NCBI RefSeq assembly: GCF_003610455.1
Contig: NZ_RAQK01000002.1
Span: forward strand, 806,001-870,000
DNA length: 64,000 nucleotides
Direction of reading: 5' to 3'
Origin: Sulfitobacter guttiformis
GTDB taxonomy: Bacteria; Pseudomonadota; Alphaproteobacteria; Rhodobacterales; Rhodobacteraceae
The position numbers and the translations under genes were made by a program. The notes under the pieces are model-generated. The model did no database searches and had not been told where the DNA came from. It saw only the letters and a program-made list of their open reading frames with translations. This document shows, piece by piece, positions 28,547-37,620 of the stretch; the first letter of the stretch is position 1, and each line of letters opens with the position of its first letter.

Positions 28547-30000
28547 ACGCTGGTGTCGACGAAAACGATTTTCGTGGGGGCTTGCAGGGACTCCTAGAAG
28601 GAGTCGCTAGGGCTCAGGCACCGGATGCGCCCAATCCTTATGGTGGCACCGGAGAACAGGGCGTGCATGAGCATGATACCCGAATTTTTTTCTTTGATGG
28701 TTTTTTATCTCTGCTTGGTTGGCGTCTTGGTCCTGATGGGGACGTTGCTGAAGAGGCACGTATCAAAGCGGACACCACAAGATTCATCGATTATTTGGGA
28801 ATTAACGCCGAGACGAATGCGCCCCTCTTAATATTTGAGGCAAAGGCTTGGGGTAAGCCATTCATTAGCGGCAACGGCGCAAGCCGGAGAAAGGCACCTG
28901 CTGAGGTTCTAGTTGAAGCAATTCGCCACGTGAACGAAGGAGGCAGTAGAGAAACGGCCCCTGTTGTAGGTGATTGGCACGATTATCTAACCCAATTGGC
29001 CGGCTACGTGAAAACGTCCCTGTCAAATTACGGACACCGCGTAAATCGCGCTGTTCTAGCAAGCGGAAGCTGGCTAATAATCTTCACTGACCCAACCGCA
29101 GTTTTCTGCGATGACACGGTTGACAGCGGTCAGTTTCAAATATTCTTAGAAAAGCAGTATGTCTCTGACGCGCATCTCATCTACAGTCTTCTGGCGCGAA
29201 AGCATCTTGGCACCGATACCCCTGTAAGCCTTCGGCCAACGCAGTTGGGACATTATGTTGCAAGGGCCAACTTGGTGGCAGCGTTCCACTCAGTCTTAGT
29301 TAACTACGAAAGATCGGGTATTGAAATCTTTTCGCCAAGACCTCGAATTCAAATCTACCCAGCGCTTCTAGTTTTGCGAGATGATGGTGCATTATTTACT
29401 GTCATTGACCAAGAAGACCCGGTCGAGATGAATTTGATTGAGGACAATGCCGGTAATAAAAGTCTCATTGCACACATTACGGAAGTTACAGAAATCTCTC
29501 ATGAGTTGCTCCGCCGATGTTCTGATGAATTAGGTGAGGATCTGGTGGCCTTCGGCCTCGACTATTTTCCAGGCTTTCCGAATTTACGCATTGCCGAGAA
29601 TGCGACGAACACAATCCCGCTCGGAAGGCCAACAACACAGTTTGTTAAGCCTTTTAGAACCAGAGCTGATCAGTGGTTGGTCGCTACCGGTGAACTTGCG
29701 CACTTTCTGCTGCATCAGCCTCGGGTTGCATGCGGTTTTCATACTTGGTCGGCATGCCATGCTGTTGGTCGACAAATTGGGGATTCCTCAATAAACACAC
29801 GGATAACTGAAACGCCACGTTCTTTTTTTACCGACGAACAAGTTTATCACTGTGCACATCAAACGGTGCAAGATCGGAGACAAACTCGCTGTCACATTGC
29901 GCCGATTGATATGAGAATCTGTTGCCGCGCTTGCGGTTTTCAAGATATTTGCTGGCCTGCACACGAACTGGAGAAATTACCTTGTGGTGGTGGCGAGTAA
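28543..30000 (+). CDS. HsdR-N-like nuclease-domain protein with C-terminal Cys/His cluster
   Basis: 485 residues, ATGA overlap with the giant gene. The N-terminus resembles the type I restriction HsdR N-domain: E43 in [19 protein letters not shown]83 in RFIDYLGI, and E99-x-K101 in LLIFEAKAW, the PD-(D/E)xK catalytic set. No helicase or specificity subunit is encoded nearby. The C-terminal 50 residues carry a zinc- or Fe-S-like cluster ([22 protein letters not shown]). As partner of the STAND protein it may be a second effector or target-recognition factor (inference). Confidence 0.75.
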
Positions 30001-30350
30001 CCACCCACAATGCTAGCCAATAGAAATAACGTTGGCGTCTGAAGTGAATGGCCGCTTATTGAGGAGTTTTCTCTCGACTTTGCACCTGCAGCGAAGGTTG
30101 GCTTCCCGCCCAAAACGACCGCCCTAAGACCCGTCCCACGGTTTCGGAATGCATTATGCTGCCAGTTGAAACTTCGAAAAGGGCGCTCGCGTCAAAAATG
30201 CAAACCACTGAAATATCTACACTTTTTTAAAGCGCCCTACTGAAGGCCTAGGGCGGTCGGTTAGAGACAAAGCGGGTTCAGAGACCAATTTTGCGCATTT
30301 AGCCAGTCTCTGAAGGGCGGTCGCAATTGCTAAACCCCTTTGAAACAAAA
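30001..30350. repeat. Gene-free stretch with inverted repeats at island end
   Basis: No credible gene is seen. TAGGGCGGTCG (30249-30259) recurs inverted as CGACCGCCCTA (30116-30126), a perfect 11-bp match, and its core GGGCGGTCG returns at 30315-30323. TTCAGAGAC (30277-30285) pairs with GTCTCTGAA (30306-30314). The patch lies between the candidate defence pair and tRNA-Ser and may be debris of an element end. Confidence 0.5.
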
Positions 30351-30352
30351 AG

Positions 30353-30374
30353 AAAAAAGGCCCCGTCAGGGACC
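30353..30374 (-). terminator. Intrinsic terminator of tRNA-Ser
   Basis: Read on the minus strand, GGTCCC-TGAC-GGGGCC forms a six-pair stem with four-base loop, followed by six T residues (plus-strand A-run 30353-30358). It lies 26 bases past the tRNA 3' end. Confidence 0.8.
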
Positions 30375-30399
30375 TCGTTATAGGTTCGCGAATGGTTTT

Positions 30400-30489
30400 T
30401 GGCGGAGGCTCAGGGATTCGAACCCTGGGGACGCTCTCACGCCCGTCGGTTTTCAAGACCGGTGCAATCGACCACTCTGCCAAACCTCC
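30400..30489 (-). tRNA. tRNA-Ser (anticodon UGA)
   Basis: 90 bases including an encoded CCA. The minus strand starts GGAGGTTTGGCAGAGTGG and ends GGTTCGAATCC...CTCCGCCA, with acceptor G1-C72, discriminator G73, T-loop TTCGAAT, and anticodon loop CTTGAAA giving TGA. The long variable arm typical of serine tRNAs is present. It borders the accessory island but its 3' end was not found duplicated inside the window. Confidence 0.95.
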
Positions 30490-30700
30490 GCTATGGGTGC
30501 TTCCTAAAACGCTGGAAACGATTCTGCAATTAGACAAACCGCTGGTGTGCGATTGTTGCATTCAGGGGAAATTTGCCGATGCGGCGATGCTTCTCTTGTC
30601 GCGCAGGGCCTGCCCGCGCTACAACAGCGCCAATGCCCCGAAACAGGGGCGGTCAAGCGCGCGATAAAAACGGTGCGCGTGCAGGCAAGGACGAGGGAAA

Positions 30701-31591
30701 ATGGGCAGTTATTTCAAACAATTACCAAGCGGACGTTGCTTTGGGCGGGCGCAAACACTTGCGGGTGTGGTCATGATAACCGGCATACTTGCCGGCTGCG
30801 ATGATCAAGGTAATTTCGCTTTTCCAACCGCAAACGCTCCGTCAGGACAGGCCGCCGCTGCGACTGGCCCTGTGGTAGAGCGCGATGTCGAGGCTCCCGA
30901 AATTTTTTCGGTCACCGATGATGGTCTGTGGGATGGACGCCCCAGTCTTGGCGGTGTTTGGGTGGCCCACCCCGATGTGAGTGATCCCGAGCGGGTGATT
31001 ATCCGCAACCAAACCAATGGCAAATTCGTTGTAGGTGCCCTGTTCCGCCGCGAACGCGACATTCCCGGGCCCAGCCTGCAAATATCCTCTGACGCTGCGG
31101 CGGCACTTGGTATTCTGGCGGGCGCGCCGGCCAAACTCAACGTGACCGCGCTTACCAAAGTGCAGGAGGCCACTCCCGCAGCCGAAGCACCAGAAAACGC
31201 CCCTTCGGTCGACGCTGCTCCTGCCATTACTTCTGCGCCGCTCGATCCGGTCAACACAACGGCAAGTTCAGCGATCAATGGGGCGGCGCCAACACCGGTG
31301 CCCGCAGCCACGCCTGCTCCGGCGCCAAAACCGGCACAGCCCACACAATCATCCAGTCTGGCAAAACCCTTTATCCAGATCGGTATTTTCAGCATGGAAG
31401 CGAACGCTAACCGTGCGGCCAAACAGATGAGCGGTGCAGGTCTTATGCCCAGCGTCAAACCCAGCGAGATCAACGGCAAAACTTTCTGGCGCGTTGTCGT
31501 AGGTCCTGCCGCGACGAGCAGCGAGTTGTCGAAAATCCTTTCCACCATAAAATCGGAAGGCTTCACCGATGCCTATGCCGTTTCCAGCTGA
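30701..31591 (+). CDS. SPOR-domain lipoprotein
   Basis: 296 residues. A lipobox L30-A31-G32-C33 follows a hydrophobic stretch, so the protein is probably lipid-anchored in the outer membrane. A long Ala/Pro-rich linker (about 150-220) leads to a C-terminal SPOR domain (about 222-296: FIQIGIFSMEANANRAAKQM and WRVVVGPAATSSEL), which binds denuded septal peptidoglycan. It lies 17 bases before a D,D-carboxypeptidase gene, suggesting a shared cell-wall unit. RlpA-like organisation is possible, but I see no double-psi barrel catalytic motif. Confidence 0.85.
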   Translation: MGSYFKQLPSGRCFGRAQTLAGVVMITGILAGCDDQGNFAFPTANAPSGQAAAATGPVVERDVEAPEIFSVTDDGLWDGRPSLGGVWVAHPDVSDPERVIIRNQTNGKFVVGALFRRERDIPGPSLQISSDAAAALGILAGAPAKLNVTALTKVQEATPAAEAPENAPSVDAAPAITSAPLDPVNTTASSAINGAAPTPVPAATPAPAPKPAQPTQSSSLAKPFIQIGIFSMEANANRAAKQMSGAGLMPSVKPSEINGKTFWRVVVGPAATSSELSKILSTIKSEGFTDAYAVSS

Positions 31592-31608
31592 TACTTAGAG
31601 GTCCTGAT

Positions 31609-32769
31609 ATGCGCGGAATAAAACTTGCTCTTGGCGCTCTGGCGCTTTTGGTGTCGTCAGTCAGCGCCCAGGCATTCGAGACTGGCGCATCTGCCGCCTA
31701 TGTTATGGATTTCAACACCGGCACCGTGTTGATGTCAAAGAATGCCGACCAGCCCCTGCCCCCCGCTTCGATGTCCAAGCTTATGACGCTTTATATGGCG
31801 TTCGAGGCCGTAGATAACAATGTGCTGCAACTGGATCAGGAGCTGCCGGTATCCGCAGCGGCGATGGCCTACGGTGGCTCGACGATGTTTCTCAAGGCAG
31901 GCGAGCGGGTCAAGGTGGAAGATCTCATTCGTGGCATCATCGTGCTATCCGGTAACGATGCCTGTGTCGTGATCGCAGAAGCGCTTTCGGGAACCGAAAG
32001 TAAATTCGCCCAGCAAATGACAATGCGCGCCCAGCAATTGGGCATGACAAATTCGAGCTTCTCAAATTCTAACGGATGGCCACAAGCGGGCCATCGGATG
32101 TCCATGCGCGATCTAGGCCTGATTGCGGCAAAACTGATCAAAGATTACCCTCAGTATTACCCAATGTTCTCACAAGAAGAATTTCTGTTCGATGCCACTG
32201 AATCGTCCAACCGTTTCAATCGCAACCCTTTGTTGGGACTTGGTATCGGGGCGGACGGTCTGAAAACCGGCCACACACAAGAGGCCGGCTACGGCCTCGT
32301 AGGCTCTGCGCTGCAAGGGGACCGCCGCATCATCTTTGTCCTGTCCGGTCTGCCATCCGCACAAGAGCGTGCCCGCGAAGCAGAGGCCGTGACAAACTGG
32401 GCCTTCCGCCAGTTCTCCCAGACGGAGTTGGGGAAAGCCGGTACTAAAATAGCTGAGGCCGATGTATCGATTGGTGCCGAGCAGATGGTTGGGATGGAAC
32501 TAGCCGAAGATATATCCCTGTTGTTGCCCGTCACCCCGATTGCGCCGCTGAAAACCGAAATTGTGTATAGCAGCCCGATCAAGGCGCCCATTGCAAAAGG
32601 CCAGCAGATTGGCGAACTGGTAATCAGTCCCGAAGGACTGCCGGAGCACCGTGTCCCGCTGGTGGCGGATCGCGACATTGCCCCGCACGGCTTTGTCGGT
32701 CGAATGATGGCCGCGGCGCAGCACCTTGCCCAGCGGATCAGTGCCCCACCTACGCCGGAGGCGTCGTGA
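31609..32769 (+). CDS. dacC: D-alanyl-D-alanine carboxypeptidase (penicillin-binding protein 5/6 type)
   Basis: 386 residues with a cleavable signal peptide (LALLVSSVSAQAFE, about residues 10-23). The serine acyl-enzyme motifs are all present: S54-MS-K57 in PASMSKLMT, SGN in IVLSGNDACV, and KTG in DGLKTGHT. The C-terminal beta-rich domain and an amphipathic tail for membrane attachment follow. It trims the terminal D-Ala of peptidoglycan pentapeptides in the periplasm. The tmk start overlaps its stop. Confidence 0.93.
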   Translation: MRGIKLALGALALLVSSVSAQAFETGASAAYVMDFNTGTVLMSKNADQPLPPASMSKLMTLYMAFEAVDNNVLQLDQELPVSAAAMAYGGSTMFLKAGERVKVEDLIRGIIVLSGNDACVVIAEALSGTESKFAQQMTMRAQQLGMTNSSFSNSNGWPQAGHRMSMRDLGLIAAKLIKDYPQYYPMFSQEEFLFDATESSNRFNRNPLLGLGIGADGLKTGHTQEAGYGLVGSALQGDRRIIFVLSGLPSAQERAREAEAVTNWAFRQFSQTELGKAGTKIAEADVSIGAEQMVGMELAEDISLLLPVTPIAPLKTEIVYSSPIKAPIAKGQQIGELVISPEGLPEHRVPLVADRDIAPHGFVGRMMAAAQHLAQRISAPPTPEAS

Positions 32770-33407
32770 CCCTGGCAACCTGCGAATCAGGACTGTTTAT
32801 AAGTTTTGAAGGCATCGACGGATCAGGTAAATCAACACAAGTGTCATTGCTGGCAGATTATTTGCGCAAAACGGGCCGCGAAGTCGTTGTCACCCGCGAG
32901 CCGGGAGGCTCGGCCGGGGCTGAGGAAATTCGCGCATTGGTACTGCAGGGCGATCCTGACCGCTGGTCCGCCGAAACAGAAATACTATTGTTTACAGCAG
33001 CACGCCGCGACCATCTGGAAAGGCTGATCCGCCCTTCCCTTGCCGCAGGCAAGGTTGTCATTTGTGACCGCTTTGCCGATAGCACACGGATGTATCAGGG
33101 GCTTAGTCGCGGCGATCTGCGTGAAACGGTTGATACGCTTCATAATCTGATGATCGGCGTCGAACCGGACCTGACAGTGCTCATTGATATGGATCCGGTC
33201 GAAGGGCTTAAACGCGCAAAAGGACGGATGGGCACAGAAGAGCGGTTCGAGGATTTCGGTGCGGATTTGCAAGCTGCCATGCGCGCAGGCTTTTTGGCAC
33301 TGGCAGCACAATTCGAAGACCGGTTTCGCGTGATTGATGGTGCGCAGAGCGTCAAAGACGTCAGCACAGCGATTAGACATGCTGTTGACACCGTGCTTAG
33401 CATATAA
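32766..33407 (+). CDS. tmk: Thymidylate kinase
   Basis: 213 residues starting at a GTG (32766) overlapping the dacC stop. The P-loop is EGIDGSGKST at 15-24, followed by the TREPGGSAGAEEIR motif and the DRFADSTRMYQG block; the LID region is FEDFGADL-like, as in alphaproteobacterial enzymes. It phosphorylates dTMP to dTDP. Upstream of holB, a pairing common in bacteria. Confidence 0.95.
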   Translation: MTLATCESGLFISFEGIDGSGKSTQVSLLADYLRKTGREVVVTREPGGSAGAEEIRALVLQGDPDRWSAETEILLFTAARRDHLERLIRPSLAAGKVVICDRFADSTRMYQGLSRGDLRETVDTLHNLMIGVEPDLTVLIDMDPVEGLKRAKGRMGTEERFEDFGADLQAAMRAGFLALAAQFEDRFRVIDGAQSVKDVSTAIRHAVDTVLSI

Positions 33408-33523
33408 TGATGAACAGCTGATTTTACGAAGAAATCCGCGATTTTTGACAAATTTTACGCTGTCCTCCTTCAAACCACAGCGCGCCCATTTCCAACCTGC
33501 ACAATCCCCGATAAACCGCCACC

Positions 33524-34639
33524 ATGAGTGATGAAACCGCCCCCCAGCCAGAGCGCCTTGAAGGTGCTCCCCATCCGCGCGATACGGTGCAGTTGCTGGG
33601 GCAGGATGCCGCGCAAACAGCGTTTCTAGATGCATTCAACACAGGCCGCCTGCACCACGCATGGATGCTCACAGGCCCGCGGGGTGTCGGAAAGGCAACG
33701 CTTGCATGGCGCATTGCCCGATTTTTGCTGGCGACACCACAACCGGATGCGGGGGCCATGTTCGCGCCCGAGCCCCCCACCACACTCGAGATCGGCGCGG
33801 ATCATCCCGTCGCCCTGCGCGTGGCGTCGGGAGGCGAAGGGCGCATCCGCAATGTTACCCGCACGATAAATCCGACGACCAAAAAGCTGCGCGGCGAGAT
33901 TGTGGCCGACGACATCCGCTCATTGAACGGATTTTTCCAGATGTCCGCGCCCGATGGCGGCTACCGCGTTGTGATCATCGATGATGCCGATCTAATGAAT
34001 GTCACAGCCGCAAATGCGCTGCTGAAAATGCTCGAAGAGCCCCCTGCGCGCGCTTTGCTGATTTTGATATCCCACCAGCCTTCGGGCCTTTTGCCCACAA
34101 TCCGATCGCGTTGTCGGACACTGCCCCTGCGCACTCTGGACACTGCAGAAGTGGCACAGGCCATGGCACAAGCGGGCGTGCAATCTGCCAACACCGATGC
34201 CCTTGCGGCACTGTCGGGGGGATCTGTCGGCGGGGCGATGCGCCTGTCACTACTGGGGGGTGCGGCACTTTATTCAGAACTTGTAGGCCTCATCGGGACG
34301 ATGCCAAACATGGACCGTCCTCGCGCGCTCAAACTCGCCGAAATGGCTGCGGCACGTGGCGGCGAGGCAAAGCGCGATTTGCTGTTTGTGTTGATTGATC
34401 TACTGCTGAGCCGCCTTGCTCGCACAGGCGCAACCGGCACGCCTCCCACACCCCAAGCAGCAGGCGGCGAGGCGGATATTCTTGCACGCCTGTCCCCGCA
34501 TCCGCATCAGGCCCGCATCTGGGCCGATCTTGCAGCCCAGATCGGGGCACGCGCCCGCCACGGCATCGCGGTCAACCTTGACCCTGCTGCACTGGTCCTA
34601 GATACCTTTACCAAAATGGCACAGGCCGCACCGCGCTGA
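33524..34639 (+). CDS. holB: DNA polymerase III delta-prime subunit
   Basis: 371 residues. An AAA+ clamp-loader core with a P-loop-like TGPRGVGKATLAWRIARFL near residue 47, a DDADLMNVTAANALLKMLEE block (Walker B-like and helix), and the sensor region SHQPSGLLPTIRSRC. Delta-prime is the rigid stator of the clamp loader that puts the beta sliding clamp on DNA. A Gly/Ala-rich insert is present at about 290-320. A 116-bp gap with no clear terminator separates it from tmk. Confidence 0.92.
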   Translation: MSDETAPQPERLEGAPHPRDTVQLLGQDAAQTAFLDAFNTGRLHHAWMLTGPRGVGKATLAWRIARFLLATPQPDAGAMFAPEPPTTLEIGADHPVALRVASGGEGRIRNVTRTINPTTKKLRGEIVADDIRSLNGFFQMSAPDGGYRVVIIDDADLMNVTAANALLKMLEEPPARALLILISHQPSGLLPTIRSRCRTLPLRTLDTAEVAQAMAQAGVQSANTDALAALSGGSVGGAMRLSLLGGAALYSELVGLIGTMPNMDRPRALKLAEMAAARGGEAKRDLLFVLIDLLLSRLARTGATGTPPTPQAAGGEADILARLSPHPHQARIWADLAAQIGARARHGIAVNLDPAALVLDTFTKMAQAAPR

Positions 34640-34667
34640 CCCGCCTACCCCAAGTTACCGGAGCGTT

Positions 34668-35474
34668 ATGACCGACATCCCCGCCATTACCGACAGCCAT
34701 TGCCACCTCGATTTCCCCGAGCTGATCGCCGAATTGCCCGATGTGGTATCGCGCGCACATGCCGCTGGCGTGGCGCGAATGGTGACGATCTGTACCAAGC
34801 TCAGAAACGAGCCTGCTGTACGCGCCATTGCCGAAGAACACACTTCGGTATTCTATGCCGCAGGAACCCATCCGATGAGTGTCGCCTCCGAGCCGATGGC
34901 AACCATGAAACAGCTTATCGAGATTGCGGAGCATCCAAAAATGGTCGGCATCGGCGAAACGGGCCTTGATTATCATTATACCGCCGAGAGCGCACAGATT
35001 CAGCAAGAGAGCCTGCGCCTGCACATTGGCGCTGCACGCGAGACCGGTCTGCCCTTAATAATCCACAGCCGCGACGCCGATGATGATATGGCCGCGATCC
35101 TGCGCGAGGAACATCAATGCGGCGCCTATACCTGCGTTATGCATTGCTTTTCTTCGTCCGAAACGCTGGCGCGTGCCGCCCTTGATCTGGGATTCTATCT
35201 TAGCATGTCCGGCATCACCGCCTTTCCGAAAAGCCAGCCCTTGCGTGACATATTTGCCGCCGCTCCGCTGGAGCGTATTCTGGTCGAAACCGACAGCCCG
35301 TATCTTGCGCCACCACCCCATCGTGGCCGCCGGAACGAGCCTGCGTTTACCGCACATACCGCGCGCAAGGCGGCTGAGACATTCGGCATCGACTATGCCA
35401 CTTTCGCCGCCCAGTCAGAGGCGAATTTCGAGCGGTTGTTCCGCAAGGCAGCAGACTACAAGGCCACCTCATGA
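34668..35474 (+). CDS. TatD-family metal-dependent deoxyribonuclease/hydrolase
   Basis: 268 residues, TIM-barrel amidohydrolase type. Metal ligands are visible in TDSHCHLDF (residues about 8-16), GETGLDYHY, a middle HSRDADDD, CVMHCFSS and VETDSPYLAPPPHRG. TatD/YcfH proteins act on DNA 3' ends; this one is often encoded between holB and a PhnP-like hydrolase in this group. The stop overlaps the next start as ATGA. Confidence 0.9.
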   Translation: MTDIPAITDSHCHLDFPELIAELPDVVSRAHAAGVARMVTICTKLRNEPAVRAIAEEHTSVFYAAGTHPMSVASEPMATMKQLIEIAEHPKMVGIGETGLDYHYTAESAQIQQESLRLHIGAARETGLPLIIHSRDADDDMAAILREEHQCGAYTCVMHCFSSSETLARAALDLGFYLSMSGITAFPKSQPLRDIFAAAPLERILVETDSPYLAPPPHRGRRNEPAFTAHTARKAAETFGIDYATFAAQSEANFERLFRKAADYKATS

Positions 35475-36274
35475 CCGACACAATGCGCATTACGATCCTT
35501 GGCTGTGGCTCATCGGGCGGTGTTCCGCGGCTCGGGGGGGTGTGGGGATCTTGTGATCCGTACGAGCCACGTAATGTGCGCAGGCGCTGCTCCATATTGG
35601 TCGAGCGGATGACGGACGCGGGCACAACAACGGTTCTGATCGATACCTCGCCAGACATGCGCAGCCAGCTTCTTGATGCCGGTGTTGGACGCCTTGACGC
35701 TGTGCTCTATACCCATGCCCATGCCGATCATGTTCACGGGATGGACGATTTGCGGATGATTGTGATCAACATGCGCGCGCGCCTGCCCGTCTGGGCCGAC
35801 CAGCCAACGCACGATGCCCTGATGGACCGCTTTGGCTATGCGTTTATCCAGCCCGAAGGTTCTATGTACCCGCCAATTCTGGACATGAACCTTATGAACG
35901 GCGATGTTGTGATTGACGGCCCGGGAGGCAAGCTGCGCTTTACGCCTTTCCTCGTGCCGCACGGCGGGATGGATGCTCTGGGCTTTCGCGTGAACAATGT
36001 GGCCTACCTGCCGGATGTGGCAAGCATCCCCGACAATGTCTGGCCACACCTTGAGGACCTACGCTGCTGGATCGTAGACGCCTTGCGCCGCGAGCCGCAC
36101 CCGACCCACAGCCACCTGTCCCAAACACTCGAGTGGATCGCAAAGGTTCGCCCCCATTCCGCCGTCCTCACCAACATGCATACCGATCTGGACTATGCGA
36201 CTGTGATGGCCGAGACCCCCGACCATATCCGACCGGCTTTTGACGGCATGCAGCTTGATTTTGATCTAGCCTGA
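35471..36274 (+). CDS. Metallo-beta-lactamase-fold hydrolase (PhnP-like)
   Basis: 267 residues. The N-terminus GCGSSGGVPRLGG and the metal motif THAHADHVHGMDD (HxHxDH) define the PhnP/cyclic-nucleotide phosphodiesterase branch. Further ligands are in LVPHGGMDALGF, AYLPDVASIP and the final HSHLSQTLEW/TNMHTDLDY region. In E. coli PhnP opens phosphoribosyl cyclic phosphate, but no C-P lyase genes are here, so the substrate is open. Overlaps the tatD-like gene by four bases. Confidence 0.85.
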   Translation: MTDTMRITILGCGSSGGVPRLGGVWGSCDPYEPRNVRRRCSILVERMTDAGTTTVLIDTSPDMRSQLLDAGVGRLDAVLYTHAHADHVHGMDDLRMIVINMRARLPVWADQPTHDALMDRFGYAFIQPEGSMYPPILDMNLMNGDVVIDGPGGKLRFTPFLVPHGGMDALGFRVNNVAYLPDVASIPDNVWPHLEDLRCWIVDALRREPHPTHSHLSQTLEWIAKVRPHSAVLTNMHTDLDYATVMAETPDHIRPAFDGMQLDFDLA

Positions 36275-36322
36275 CACTCCCATCCGAGGCACATTTGCCC
36301 CCCCTATCCGAGGCCGTGCCAT

Positions 36323-37252
36323 ATGCAGCTGCTCCTTGATGTTATCATGCCGGTTTTTCTGGTAATTGGTTTCGGCTATGTCGCTGTGTGGCGCGGTCTG
36401 TTTCCGGTATCAGGGGTCGATGGCGTCCTGCGCTTTGCCCAGAGTTTCGCGGTACCTTGCCTGCTGTTTCAGGCGATTGCGAATCTGGATCTGGGCGCGG
36501 CTTTTGACGCAGGTCTGCTGGTCAGTTTTTATACCGGTGCCGCCATCTGTTTCGCTGCGGGCATGTTCGGGGCACGCCTGTTTTTCAAACGCGACTGGGA
36601 GGACTGCGTCGCCATCGGTTTTTGCTGCCTGTTCTCAAATTCGGTTCTGCTGGGCCTTCCCATATCCGAGCGGGCGTATGGCGCAGACCAGCTAACGGGC
36701 AATTACATGATTATCGCCATACACTCGCCCTTTTGCTACGGCCTCGGGATTACAGTGATGGAATTTGTGCGTAATCGCGGCCAAAGCGGCGCCACGCTTG
36801 CCCGCTCGATCAGTCGTGCAATGTTCCACAATCCTCTGGTGATCGGTATTCTGGCGGGGTTCACGGTCAACCTCACAGGATTCGTAATCCCGCCGGTAGT
36901 TGACGATGCGCTGTCGCTGATTGTACGCGCAGCCCTGCCTGCCGCGCTCTTTGCGCTGGGTGGCGTGTTGATTCAATATAAACCCGAAGGCGATATGAAG
37001 GCGATCGCGATGGTCTGTGTCATCGGCCTTGTGATGCATCCCGCGATTGTCTGGCTTATGGGCTCAGCGCTTTCGGTTCCGCCGGACCTGTTCCGCTCGG
37101 GCGTACTGACAGCAGCAATGGCACCTGGGTTCAATGCATATATTTTTGCAAATATGTACGGACGCGGGCGGCGCGTAGCCGCCTCTTCGGTGCTTATTGC
37201 AACGGCATCATCAATATTTACTGTCTGGATCTGGCTAACCGTTCTTGGGTGA
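36323..37252 (+). CDS. AEC-family (auxin efflux carrier-like) transporter
   Basis: 309 residues, about ten membrane helices in two five-helix halves. The start MQLLLDVIMPVFLVIGFGYV and the conserved FCCLFSNSVLLGLPI and LPAALFALGGVLIQYKP segments match the AEC family, which includes malate and auxin exporters. Substrate unknown. It stands alone, 49 bases after the metallo-hydrolase gene, and is followed by a minus-strand tRNA-Leu. Confidence 0.87.
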   Translation: MQLLLDVIMPVFLVIGFGYVAVWRGLFPVSGVDGVLRFAQSFAVPCLLFQAIANLDLGAAFDAGLLVSFYTGAAICFAAGMFGARLFFKRDWEDCVAIGFCCLFSNSVLLGLPISERAYGADQLTGNYMIIAIHSPFCYGLGITVMEFVRNRGQSGATLARSISRAMFHNPLVIGILAGFTVNLTGFVIPPVVDDALSLIVRAALPAALFALGGVLIQYKPEGDMKAIAMVCVIGLVMHPAIVWLMGSALSVPPDLFRSGVLTAAMAPGFNAYIFANMYGRGRRVAASSVLIATASSIFTVWIWLTVLG

Positions 37253-37384
37253 TTCCAGTTTTATCCAAATGCGCAAAACACGTCCGGCAACAGTTTCGTA
37301 CGAAAGCCACAGACGTAAATAATTGGCCCACCCGTCTCTGGATTCGCACATAAATTCTTAAGGTATTGTCTTGTAAGAATAAAA

Positions 37385-37468
37385 TGGTGCGGGTGAAGGG
37401 ACTCGAACCCCCACGCCATAGGCGCCAGAACCTAAATCTGGTGCGTCTACCAATTCCGCCACACCCGC
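37385..37468 (-). tRNA. tRNA-Leu (anticodon UAG)
   Basis: 84 bases including encoded CCA. The minus strand begins GCGGGTGTGGCGGAATTGG and ends GGTTCGAGTCC...CACCCGCACCA. The acceptor pairs GCGGGTG with CACCCGC, discriminator A. The anticodon loop TTTAGGT gives TAG, and the long variable arm fits leucine. Confidence 0.95.
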
Positions 37469-37620
37469 ACTTGCAACAAGATCGCGTTGACCAGTGCTGC
37501 AGATGTGTCCCTAACAAAACCCAATCACCATGGCGAGCCTAAAAAAACACGCGACATCAACATTTTCTTGTCTTATTGTTGAGACAACCTGAGGCAGGTT
37601 AGACAAGAAAGAGAGACGCC

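Noticed and set aside
28543..30000. Type I restriction system
   Set aside because: Only the N-terminal nuclease-like domain is similar to HsdR; no helicase, HsdM or HsdS gene is present.
30001..30390. CRISPR-like repeats
   Set aside because: The repeats are few, irregularly spaced and inverted; no regular spacer pattern exists here or elsewhere in the window.
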